Of a stretch of DNA of 64,000 bases, positions 48,731 through 61,341 are shown one piece after another. How positions within the stretch are numbered: position 1 is the first letter of the stretch; each line of letters begins with the position of its first letter. Position numbers and translations under genes: made by a program. The stretch spans positions 11,375,694-11,439,693 of the forward strand of contig NC_079369.1 in the NCBI RefSeq assembly GCF_021018895.1, in the 5' to 3' direction. Origin of the DNA: Seriola aureovittata (Eukaryota > Chordata > Actinopteri > Carangiformes > Carangidae). Below the pieces are notes generated by a model that saw only the letters and a list, made by a program, of their open reading frames with translations, did not search any database and was not told the origin of the DNA.

Positions 48731-50841
48731 TCTGACACAGAGAGAATTACATTAGCAAAAGCATTTCAGGGCAGAAAATAGGATTGAATTAATCTTCATC
48801 AAACATAGCCAAGAGCTGAGGGATCACACCCTGGTTGAAGCCAGCCCAGCCTCAGAGTGGCTGGCCACTGCCCTCTCACTGCCATAATGACACACACACA
48901 ACAGCTTAAACCAAGTGCAGTGAGTATTTGTTACTAATTGATTTCACCCTTCTTGATTCTACTGTATATTCTCACTACTCACTTTGTGGCATTCACTACA
49001 CAGAAAAATAAAAAAATAAAGTGATTGTCAGTCTCTTTTGATATCTGAATGCCAAAATATACAAATACTTTTTTACGGTTGACAGCTTAACAGATACTTA
49101 TTGGACTGACCTGATTTAGTAGGTTACACCTGCAAAAAACTCCAAGAAGGTTATATCATTATTTGCAAAAAATAATAAATAAATCTGGCTTTAGTCCACA
49201 GATGTTTGCCACAGGTGAATCTGAACTGGACCTGCCAGTTAAAGTGTTATCAGGTCAGAAAACAAGGAAGCAGTTGGGAGCCAGAGGTGACGGCCGCTCC
49301 AGCTGTCACGGTAGTTGAGCCAGCCAGCGTGGACTCTGGGGCTCTGTGGCTGGAAGCACAGTAAACAATACTGATACAGTTCAAGGGACTGGAGTCCCGA
49401 AATATCTTAAAATAGCTACAGTTAAATGAGAACATAATGAAGTTTTATTTTTCTAGGCATGTACCCTGACCAGAAAGCCAACATCAGTGCTTCTATTCTT
49501 GGATGTTTTATGAGTGCAGGCCCTGATACAGATATTTACCTCCATAAATGGAAAGATGCAATTTTGCAAGGGCTTCAAACCAATGTAAACTTTTCATTCT
49601 GACTAAAAGACAAACTGCTTAGTTTCTCTATGAATGTCTTTATCAGACTCTCTTGCTATTAGGTTCTATTAGACTCTCTTAAATATTCCTAGATTATTAT
49701 TTTTTATTTAATAAACAATAATCTAATATTCTGACAACTGCCATCCCCGTAAAGAAATCTATAATATTTTAATCACTATAAATACAGTCATTAACAGAAC
49801 CAATCAGCAGACCAGATAGCAGACTGTGCCACCATCAAATGGAGTGACAGCAGTGGAAAAACCATTAATGTACTAAACCCCTACTTTATGACTAAATTAA
49901 ATATTCATGCACAATCTACCCAAAACCCATTTGCCAACATTTCCTCCAGAATTTACTTTTCATATTTGCTGATTGTTATCACACAGAAAAGAGAGTGTGA
50001 GGAAGTAGAAGGAGAAAAGGGGCAGAGGAGCCGTCGAGCAGGGCGGGGGGAGTAACTAAAATCCCAACCATCATTTTGTAGCTCATTTCAAATTAATTTA
50101 AAGTCAATATGGCTAAATTACACTGCCACAGCCACCATCCAATGCAGTTTCCATTTAAAAAAAAAAAAGAATTTGATGTAGCTGTGGATGAGAATACTAT
50201 TAAAGTAAACCTCCATTAGCAGGGGAGCTTGTGTGGGAAGTTTTATTCCCAGAAAATCCACTATAAGTTTCATTATGCTTATTTTTATTGTCAGTAACAA
50301 GTTATTATATTAATCGGATGACAGCTATCACCATAATCTACAACAATATACATATAAGGAATCCAACAGGGAAAGTTTGTTACAGTAGTCCTTAAAGTTT
50401 AAACCTGCAATAACAAATTTTTCCAACCACATATAATTACTTTTTTGAGTTGCCTATTTGCATAACCTGTTGATACACTGCAACATTAGCATTTATTTGT
50501 GTTTTTATTTATTTGTTTCTGGCTACCTGTTCTATATTCACTCCTATTTTAGCTCTGTATTTGGTCTGTCTTTGTAGTGTACGGGCTTTTAGAGGTTTTG
50601 TGCTGAAAACTGTGCTGATGAGAGCAGTGAGTCAATCAAAAAGTTGCATATACCAGAAAACCAAAACAAAGAGCTGAAAGAAACTAGAAAATGCCATAAG
50701 GTAGAGTGAGTCCTGTTGTAAAAAAAAAACAAAAAACACCCCTGTCGTTTTTGCAAGCAACTCATTATGACTCATCGTTACGTTTTATTGTGGAGCAATT
50801 TCTACCAGCCATTGATGACTAATTATGACAGGAGCAAAGAA

Positions 50842-51260
50842 CTAAGGTGACGTAGTGTGTAGAGCGACAAAGTCTGTGTTACGAGGAGGTTGGGGTGAAC
50901 TGATGTTAGACAAATCAAAGGACTTTCACACTGGATACCACTGCTCATTTCCCATGTGAAACTGATAGTCAACACTGTTTGTTTTATCCACAACCGTTCC
51001 ACAACCTTAACTGTGTGTTTATTATTATTATAACCATGATGATGAAGGTCCTTTAACCTCAAAGTCATACTTAACACTAATCCCTTTCCTAAATCTAACT
51101 AAGCAGTTTTGTGCCTAAAACTAACTAAATTGTTACACCTGCCACTGGTACACTCCTATGGCTCGTATCCAGGGGTAGGGACAAGCGACCTATATGGTTG
51201 ACTAGGTTGGAAGACTTAATGTGTTTAGGGGAACTGCAGAGACCACTGGTAATTGTCTAT
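50842..51260. mobile_element. Dispersed percomorph-type repeat (class uncertain)
   Basis: GTGACGTAG ... AGAGCGACAAAGTCTGTGTT ... GAGGTTGGGGTGAACTGATG ... CCCATGTGAAACTGATAGTC ... CCTTTCCTAAATCTAACTAA ... GGGACAAGCGACCTATATGG. I recall this series of blocks from interspersed repeats of percomorph fish. No coding capacity is seen and no terminal repeats were identified. Confidence 0.45.
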
Positions 51261-54200
51261 AGGTTCATCACTATAAAAGACCCCTTTAACATACAAGTAG
51301 TCATGTGATCCATTGTTAATAGAAAAATAATGATAATATCCTCATTAAGGAATGAACATTGCTTAATATGTGCATGTTGGGTAACTGGCCTTTTGTCTAA
51401 ATGGAGTGTTGACATTACAGCTTGCTAAGTGCATTAATTATTGCTGTGCCATGTGATCTCAGTTTTATACCGCTGCACTCTCGATGAGGTCACATGCAGG
51501 AAACCGGCATCTGCAGCCAATCCCACTGCAGTCCCCTGTGACCCATACACACACATACACACGCACACATATACACTAACACACATACAAACATTTCCTT
51601 ATCATGTACTCAGGGTCAGGGCAAGTGTCAGCGGTTGATGGGGTTGTGAGTGAGAAAACGGCTGTCAACAACCAGACTCATCTTCCATCTTCCTCGGGTC
51701 CTCTCATCTCATCCCTGCCGTCTTCCTCATCTGGAAAAACAGCCCAATCACCTCATCTGAGTCACTACTTTTACTTCTGTGTAAGCTCACACCCCTAGCC
51801 CCCACCACCACAACCACGTGTGCACACATACACACACGATGCCTGGACTGATCTGCAGCACTCCAGAGGTAAAAGGGGAACCAGCTTCATGCGCCCAGCT
51901 TTGTGTCTCGCTGCATCTTAGTCATCGTCCCTTGGTAACAAAGAGGGGAGGTGAGGTAAGAATGAGCTAATGGGATGAGCCTTTTAGGACATGTTTGGGT
52001 GTGGCTGTCTGGATCATTTGAGCACATCATAATATAAGAGGATTACAGGTGTTCATGATTTAAGGCTTCTTAAAACTGTAAAATGTAATAGTTCCAGATT
52101 GACAATTTTTCATATGAATACACGGTTTTTAATTAATATGTGTAAATTTAGCACAACAAAGACTGGGTGTTAATCTTGACAAAAATGTAGCACATCATTT
52201 TTTTTCACTTAAAGTAGAAAAAAATCACTATGAGTTCATTTCGATAGAGAAATGGCTATTTGCCAGTAGAAATATGACTCGCATGACAGTGTTAGGTAAT
52301 GTGTGTTGTGGCACTGAGATGAGGAGGGAGAAGATGGAGCAGAGGGGATAGAGAGCAGGGCTTTGTTGCGTGACCAAAAGCCCTTAGTTAAAAATACAAC
52401 AAACCAAATAAAAGATTTATTCCTTCTGAGAGTGGAGAGCAGCTTCCTCTTGAGCGATGGGAGAGGACAGCCGCGGCCACCTGCACAGGGCACACAGTCC
52501 TCCCTGCTGCTGCCGTTATTACACACCCTCTGACACTGTGGACTGCAGTAATCTGATAATGTGCACAACAGCAGGCATGAAAAGATAGTACATGTAGCGT
52601 ATGCTGACACATGAATATGCATGCATGCAGTCAAACACACACATACCGTATGCATATGGTCATATCGACACACACGCACCAAGTCATTTCACGCCATGCC
52701 ACCGCCTTATCTCATAGCAGTTAAAAAACATGATTCAATTCCATCTTGATTTCATTAAATATTCATAAAACCAATTAAAAGAGCAGCTAAGCTGGCAGTG
52801 AGGTTTCCATTTCCTCCATCTTTCTGTAATAGGCAGTCTGTCAGGTCACCTGCTTTTTGAACAAGGACCCCTTGGGTCTAAGCTGTATGACCATGGTACT
52901 CCACTTGTCTCTTTTCAAATACTCAGACTTTTACTTTGAAAGCAATAACTTGGTGCAGCTGGCTAATAACAGCCCAGCACAATCAACCAGATGACAACAA
53001 AATGTCTCCTTAGCATCATACTCTATAGGCTAGGGTGACCATGGATGTGGCCACATTAAGGTGGGTGTGTTACCAATATTGGACTAATGCATTACCACCT
53101 GTGACAGCCAAAAGAAGAACAAATCTCTTCCTGTTTATTTAGACAAGCTCGGAACAAGGTGCAAATGTGTTTTGGCCAAACAAAAAGCAATAAATGGAGA
53201 TGCTGGCTGTATGAGGTCCTCCTGTGCAGAGATAACTAACTGGTGAGCTCTCTGCGACGCATAGCGACAACACTGTTTACACACTACTAAACAGTTACTG
53301 TTCATAAAATGTGCGTTGAAAAAATGTGTCTTCACCATGGGAGTGTTTTCTTTTTTTCCAGCACACCAACAGTTACCTCAGATCTGGCTTTTGTTGACCA
53401 TGAGGCCAAGGGGTAGATACTCTTTAGCCACCCAGTATAGGTGTGTGTCCTGTGTCTGGTCAACCTGTTAGACATGACTGTTGGGGACTGCTGAAGATTA
53501 TATCACTGATAGAGACATTGGTCACCTAGCATCAGTTATTAGGACGGTTTGTCGTTTCGACTTAAAACTGCTGCCAATGAAATCAAATGCAACTGTCCAA
53601 GTTTTACCATCCACTTTGCACATTGTCATGTCTCCTGTTCATCATATCTATCAGATATTAAAAAAACAAACAAAAAACAACTAAACTATGTGTGTGTCTG
53701 TGTATGACTGTGCAACTGTGTGTGTGCATGCATGCACAAATGGGTAACCTAAGAGTCCCTGCTGAGCCAAGAGTTTCCTCTGTGACCTGGCAAAGAATCA
53801 ATGACTGCATCTTGACACTGGGGACCAATCAATGACTTGAGGACACTGATAGCATACTTGATACCTCAACACACAATTTCTCTCTTACACACACACAGAA
53901 GGACTCTGTCCTAACATCATTTCCCAGTTGGGCTGTGATTGACCCCTGCCTGATGGAGTGCAGGTGTAGTGACCTGGTATTTACCAGAGAACGCTGAATC
54001 AATGCCCAGTGGCAGGCACACAGTCAGGACAACCCCGCAGCATTACTGAGCAGAGATCCAAGGTTTGGCTGTTCCAGCATTACTGGGTCTGGTTACTGGG
54101 TAAGAACATTACACATCATACTCCACATATCTGTTTTCCGGAAGAGATTACTTTTTAAAGTATGTTCTTTAGTATTGTTCTTTTTCCCTAAAGCGTCTGT

Positions 54201-56496
54201 TGTGAAGTTAATGGGGAAAGAGGTAATTCACATGAAATTATGTCTCTTTAATCATGTTATTGCATTGTCAGTGTGGATGAATATTGGTTTACCTCAGGTC
54301 TTGGGTCACAGTAAAAAATAGAAGCCAATGTGTCCTTCATCAACAAGTCTAACAGAGCAGCCTTTCCACTATATTACATTGTGTGATCTCTCCCGCTGTG
54401 TGTTACATTTTTTTATCTTTAGGAAACACTTCAATGCCAGTAGTATAGTGGAAAATCCACCTTGGTTGTATAGTCTTATATCTATCATTTTCTTTTCAGG
54501 GTCTTAAATTAACTGTGAGAGATGGAAAATGAAACTGAGATTCTTCCATATGGGACTTGGAGATCCTTCCAGAGATGTCAACAAACTTTTACAAGGTTTT
54601 TGCGACTGAAACTGTAACTAATGCTCCCGCACACCAGTGAACTTGAATACTGACTTGTCGATCTCCCTGTCTTCAGACCAACCCTACTGGAGTATCAATT
54701 GACAAGACGTAAGGCTGAAAAGTTCACCCATCTCTCCTCAGGGCCTAATTGGAGCTGAAGGTCAGGAGACGTGTATGTTCCTATTGGTTTATTGCCTTTA
54801 TGGATCCAACAAGACTGGTGCATGTGTATGTGTGCAGGCCGTGAAACAATTCTCCCCTCTTGTGTCTTGCTGCCTTTTTCCATTTCAAAACCTGTTATTT
54901 TTATTTTTTTTATGATATCCCCCAAAACAAATTCAAATGTCTGTTATCTTCAAGTAACCAGACAGTGGGAGACATATTAGAAAAGAAATGAAACAAAATG
55001 TTGTGTGACTAAAGCGTTTTCTCCAGCACAACTTTTCCATTTAGCTGAGTTCAATCAGGTATCGGGATAGAGTGCTGAATAGTTCTTTAAAGCTGAAGCA
55101 GGCTGGACTGCTGTGCTACTGGTAATTAAGCGGGACAATAATTAGCTGCTACTGGAGGAGAGAAAGAGGGAGGGCAAAAAGAGTTTGAGGGATGTACTGA
55201 AACACAAATGCAAGCAAACAAAAACAACACGTACAGACACACATACAATTAAACTGCAAGATGCAATAGATGTGTGTCCCTTCCCCATGTCAAAACAGCC
55301 AACACCCTCTCCAGATGTTGATGTGTAGACCAGATGGATGCACTGTTTGGGTGTCTGGTAACTTCTAATCACAGCTTAGAATGAGAGTGGGACTGAGAAA
55401 AAGGATGGATGATAAGCAGAGAGACAAAGTGGGAGAAGAAATTACAAAATCAAAAGTAGATGGAGCAGGATGGTGACTCATTTGAAGAGGACAAACCCTC
55501 AAGAGGAAACTGTGCACACAGGCAGCGCTGAGTGTGTATGTGAAGGAGTGACAGAAAGTTATGCTGTACAGTATGTCCTCCTTTCTTGCTCACTCTGTCA
55601 GGAAAGGGTCGGTTTGCTGCCAATGCTGTGGGACTTGGAACCTAAAAATCAATTTAACATCGCAGCTAAACAAAGCTGCATTGACCATCACAGGTACCTG
55701 GCTTATGGCCAGTTCCATTAGCCTTGTGAGTACGTGTGTGTTTGCGAACGGGGCTGGTCAAGAGGTTGAGTAGTGCCGTTGTGGAACATGTCTGGTCTAC
55801 TTGTGTATAACCTGTCTGTGTAGACATTGAGCAAGACAGGGATAGCAGCCAGAATGAGATTTTATACAGTACGTGGCATTGCCTTTCTGCTGATTGCTGG
55901 GAGTCTTGAGGCCTGTGTGTTTCCCAAGGCAGCCAAACAACCGAGCTATCAGGTTCATTCAAACAAGAAAAGCAGACAGAATGAAGACAGGTAGAAAGCA
56001 CAAAGAGGAGAAGACACACACAAAATAAAAGCAGCAGATTCAAAAGTTGAGAATGTTATAACAACTGTTCATAACATGAGTTAATAGATAAAGTAAGACC
56101 CTATCATAGCAACTAAGATTATTACATCACGAAGGGAATCATCTGATGCACACTGACTAATAAGGTAATAATATAACGACATTTCTAAATCATTACATAT
56201 TTTTATTATTCTCGTAGCTTTACTTGTTGAGAAAAAAAAATTCTCTTTTAATCTTTTTACCATTTACCTGGTTTGGGGTCACAGTGGGTGTAAACTAAAT
56301 ATAGACATCCCTCTCTAAAGCCTAAGGCATTCCCATGCTAGATGGGATAGGTTAACCCTTCCACGTACTGTGTCTACCCTGGGGACTCTTTCAGGTTGGA
56401 TATACCCAGATAACTGAGGCCTCTAAAATATATCCTGATCAGGCGAGTGAACTATCTGAAATGGCTCCTTTCAGTGCAAAGCTTAATCGGAATATC
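51261..56496. other. Non-coding stretch, likely AGBL4 intron
   Basis: I see no exon or recognised repeat apart from short CA-rich patches near 51545-51590 and 52630-52680. The open frames are short and unlike known proteins. Confidence 0.5.
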
Positions 56497-56550
56497 TTCC
56501 TTTACTGTTGAACCTTGTCCAAATGCTGTCTGGGTTCAACAGTAAAGGAA
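56497..56550. repeat. Perfect inverted repeat, 18-bp arms, 18-nt loop
   Basis: The arms TTCCTTTACTGTTGAACC (56497-56514) and GGTTCAACAGTAAAGGAA (56533-56550) are exact reverse complements. Confidence 0.92.
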
Positions 56551-57475
56551 ACTGATGTCTGCTCTTTGTCTCTATTATCCTGCTCTTTTGGTTACTATCT
56601 AGGACTTGTGACTTGAAGGTTGGAAAGTAAAGTGACTGGTTAACTAGGCTTGAAGTTGCTGGCCACCATTCTACCATCTTCTCAAGTACTCAAGAATCAT
56701 TCCCAAATCAAGCCAGCAGGACTACTGCTGAGTTACCAGTCATTTAGAAAGAACAGGCATGCAGTATTTTGGGCAATGAACTCAACACTTTCAACTCTTT
56801 GGCTTCACATTCAGAGTGTGTGGCTCACTTTTCTGTGACTAGGACAGGATCCATGTTCTCTTCCAAAACTGGATATTTAAAATCGGGCCATGATCTTTTG
56901 GGGCTTCTGTGGAGGCTGATCAGTGTGATAACTGGATAAGTGAAGCATATCCTCCAATCCAACTTTTTTTTTCTATATAAAAAAGAAACCAACAGTGTCA
57001 CCTGTCAGTCCACTGCAGCATCCCCAGCCTGCACACTGAAGGAGAGAAAGGAGAGAAGGAAGCCAGGTGCCTTCAGTATTTCAGCCAGATCTCATTCAAT
57101 TGATGCACAGGCACTGTGGAGTTATTAAACTACCTCAGTTACCTCATATAACAAAGGAGAGTCCGACTATGGGAAAAGTATTTCCCACACACTCCTCTAT
57201 AAGGGCGTGTCAGTTGGCTAATCCCTCCCCGACGTTTGGTAGCCCCCTTTCTGTGGGTTTACCACCTGCAAAGATGGATTAAGGGATTGAGGTGTTGCTT
57301 GCCTGACGGAGGCAGTAACATTTTTCTTATAATATAATAATTTATTGTAGCATTCAACTGCATTAATATGCTGTACAATTTCTGTGAAAAGCTGTTTATC
57401 TACTCTGACAGAATCCTTGTTGTTAATAGGTAGTGAGGCCTCCCTGTGGCAAAGGCTGCACCAACACTAACCTTG

Positions 57476-57497
57476 CCCCCCCCCCCCCCCCCCCCCC
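57476..57497. repeat. Poly-C run (22 C)
   Basis: Uninterrupted cytosines, the third such run in the window. Confidence 0.95.
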
Positions 57498-60400
57498 TCC
57501 ATTTTGCCATGCCTAGTTTCTTCTGCCTTGCAGTTCCAGATCTTACACTGCCCTGGCACCTCAGTCAAGGTCTCCCCTCCTCTCAGGAGTCTCTTTTCCT
57601 CTCCTGAGATAAAACAAACAAGAAAACAGTCGTTTGACGCATCTGTAATCACCTTAGCTATATCCGCTGGAACTGAGGGCTTTTAATTTGCCGTGCTTTT
57701 AATTTGTTTTCACAGCAGTTTCGAGCAAATTGAATTTGTTAATTAAAGCAGCAAAATGAAATGCTGAGCATTATTGACGAGATGCTAATTGGGTTAGTGT
57801 GAAAATTGGAAGAGGGGATGAAGTGGTGTGGGTGGGGGCTAACAAGAGGGTTGAGGGGGGAGAGCAGGGCATTTTGGGGTATCAATAGTCAGGACAAATC
57901 ACATTATAGAACAGCACAAGAAAGGCTACATGCCAAGTGGCCCCATGGCGGCTCCGTTATGATCTGTGTGCGTGCGTGCGTGCCTGTGTGTGTTCACAAT
58001 ACATCACCCCAGGCCTTTTTTGGCAGTGATACACCAACACAGATAGACAGCTGTACTTCCTCCTGATTTCTTTCAAACACAAATAAACATAACCCTACAT
58101 ATACACACATGCATGGAAACAGACAGACACACACAGACACAGAGCAGCATGTGTCTTATTACATTAACAGAGCCTTAGGAAATACAGTAATAAATGTTAA
58201 ATAATGGATTTATGTGAAGTATAGTTGTGACGTTGTATAGCCTACCAGGAGTCTTCAAAGCTTTTAATGCCAATGTTACATAGTTTCATCATGAGTTTGC
58301 AATTCATGTTATTAAACAACAGGGCCAGAACTTTTAAGGGCTCTGTTTTTCTCAATCTAGCCACAAGTACAAGCTGACAGATGCACAAGGGTGAGGCAAA
58401 TGTGAAACTTTGCTGACCAAAGATGCTATCACAATCCCGCGCTGTGTGGTACAGTCTCAAACAGGGGCTGGTGCAGCAATAATATGTAGTTAAGTGAAAA
58501 AATATCTTATTATCAGGTGTAGTTAGGGCAGGCTTCAATAACAGCAAATCAAATCAGCTGCTCTCCCCCTTAAAAGCAGCACACTCCCAGACATGATGTA
58601 CATAATGGGCTGGAAGAAGAGTCCAGTCAGACTTATCCTGAGAGGAGGCTGATGGATTTGTCTGAGAAATGTCGAGTTTAGAAGTACAAATATACTAAAG
58701 CATGACAAGTACAATGTAATTAACCATTAATCCAAACAGGCTGTCGGGGGCAGATGATGTTCCTCTTTGAGCAGAACTTAGATGTCAGGAGAGACCAATA
58801 TCCCTGCCACACTTTTACCACAACACCATATAGGAGACATGTCGTTACAACTAACTAATAACACAATTAAAGCGTTGCATTTAATTAGTCATATTTGGAT
58901 AATGAGAGTAAAGTAATAGCGTGTGAAAGCTGGTAATATGATTGCATAAGGAGCCTTCATGACAGACAATGACATCCTCTTGCCTGGTTCATTTTTAAAC
59001 AGAAGTATTTTCCTGTTAGTTTTTTGCGTATCTGCTGTGTGTAAATGTGGTTAGTCTGCCCTGCTTAGCAGCACAGTTTGTTATTTTTACTTTGTGGAGT
59101 GCTTGTTTGGCAGTGGTATGATTATAAATACTGAAAAAGTATTCCATACCCCATCTGGTCTTTGCACTTAAGCATGCCTCAAGCAATGTGATACTACTAC
59201 AAATAAACAAAAAAATGCTTCATAAAAACTTCATAAAGAAGGAATCACTATGTTATAATGAATATGGTATTATAGTCTTTTTACTTTTCTTTATACTGAC
59301 TGGGGATTGTTGAGAATGTGAAGCCCTGAAGAAGTTCTGTGAAGTACAGTGGATAAAGAAAATTTAGAGGCCCTCTCTTTTGGTTTTAGTGATTCTGTTA
59401 AGTACTTTATTTACCCTGTTAAGAATTTCTTAACTTTGTTTGCAAAAGTGCCATTAAAGTAAAGTCATTAATATAATTAAATGCTTGGACAACATTTCCT
59501 TATGAGGTTTGTGTGTAAATGTCTACGAATACATTCCCACTTGCACTTACACATGTAGTAAAGAGAATTTGCACAACTGAGGGAAACTATGAACCTCCCC
59601 ACCCCCCTGCCTAACAGTCTAGTATTAAACATCACTCCTTAACCAGCTCATTGACCCCTCAGAGCTCTGCTGAGCTGTTCAGTGCTGAGATCACTCGGTC
59701 TCCCTCCAGGCACGCTGGCCCAATGCACTACTAATGAGAAGAATTCACTCATTTGGCTTGAGATCCACACGGGTGAAGGACAGAGGTGACGGGCTGGGAA
59801 GAAGAAAGTAATGGAGGGAGAAAGGGACGGAAACTGAACGAAAGATGGAAAAAAAATGACATTAAGTAAGAGATGGAGGCACAATGAGAGAGGAGTGTTG
59901 TTTGGAAACAAAGAATGAGAGGAAAGAAAAAGAAGGGAGAGAGGACTGGGAGAGGAGCAGTGAGCTGGTTGACACGCTTAGCAGTGGCTGAATTAGAGAG
60001 GTGATTATAGCTCTAATTACAGGCTGAGCCGCTTCATTGATAAGGTCCCAGTCCACACCTGACAACGCTCACTGTCGTATTCTCTCTAATGTTGGAAGTA
60101 CTCAAATGCACACATATACAAAAAGGGTGAGAGTGGGGGAAATACATTATGGCATCCATAAAAGTTGTGGTAGTAACAGATATATGAACCTTGTTTAATC
60201 AACACACAGCTGCAGATTCCAGCTATGAAATACAAGTCACATATTTTACAAATAAAAAAAAAAAAGAAAATTACTTATGCAACACTATAACCTCTTCCGT
60301 CCCAGAGATTTCCTGCTGAAATCATGCAGGTTCAGTAACTTGTTATTAGATTAACTGTGAGGTTCACACAAGACAGTATTTCCATTTGCAAAGGGACAGC

Positions 60401-61307
60401 ATATGCATTGTGATTATGAGGTGTAAATTAAATCTGAATAGAGTCTAGACAGAAAATGCAAGCCACATAGATTTCATGCATTGTATCACTGACAGCACCA
60501 ATTCTGTCTGACTCTCCACTTGTATGTTGGACTGGTCCTTAACACAGTAAAGTGTTTTTGTGGTGGTCTTTGTGTTGATATTTATCATTTGTTTTTTAAG
60601 CAATTGATTTCATCCAACACAGCCAAGCCTTTCCTAAGGTTATGGCTCTGTCCTTGACCACTGTGGTCCAGGACAAACAGACTGAATACACTGTACACGA
60701 TTTCTACAAGGCCTGTATTTCTATCAATTCTACCACATAATACCCCATTTGGAGAGGGCGAATTTGAATGCTATTCATGGTCCCTATTACCAAATGTCCT
60801 CATCTAAGAGAGTGCACTCAGCAATACGAATCAACCTGAAAGGGATTGAATTGTTGGGCGCCACTGTATTTTAGGCTGCCAGTAAATATATCTATCTTGT
60901 TCATAACAATTTGCGGCTCTGTGTTTTGTAATCATAAAAAGGATAAGTTTGGGGGAGATATGAGAGCGGTTCTTTTGAGAGTGCTGAGTACAGCAGGCAC
61001 CATCTGTGTGGAGCACACAGCTGCCTCATCAGAATACCTAATATTCCAATGGAGGGGCTCTAAGTACCTGGCAAACCCAAGTAGATAGATAACAAAGATC
61101 CTATTAAATAACGGACAAAGTGGACTGTGAAGGTAGGGGTGGGGGATGTAGGAGTGTGTGGTGGGAATTAGTCTTTTAGCTCCACATACACTCGTAGATG
61201 AGATAGCCCCGAGTTCTAATTAAAATTCTCATTCCCATCTAAGGTGGTAATTTTGATCTGAGGAAGAGTGGAAAGTTTGATGTCTTGCAAACAGCCTGCT
61301 CCTGTTC

Positions 61308-61341
<34 letters not shown>
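61308..61341. repeat. (TC)n microsatellite
   Basis: About 34 bp of TC with one CTTT interruption. Confidence 0.95.

Noticed and set aside
56527..56538. Minus-strand sequence resembling the NPDGV zinc-domain motif of AGBL4
   Set aside because: It reads NPDS, has no splice sites around it, and is part of the 18-bp inverted repeat.
58242..58547. 101-residue minus-strand open frame with fairly complex composition
   Set aside because: I recognise no domain, it has no splice context, and its length is within chance for this much DNA. It remains a possible repeat fragment.
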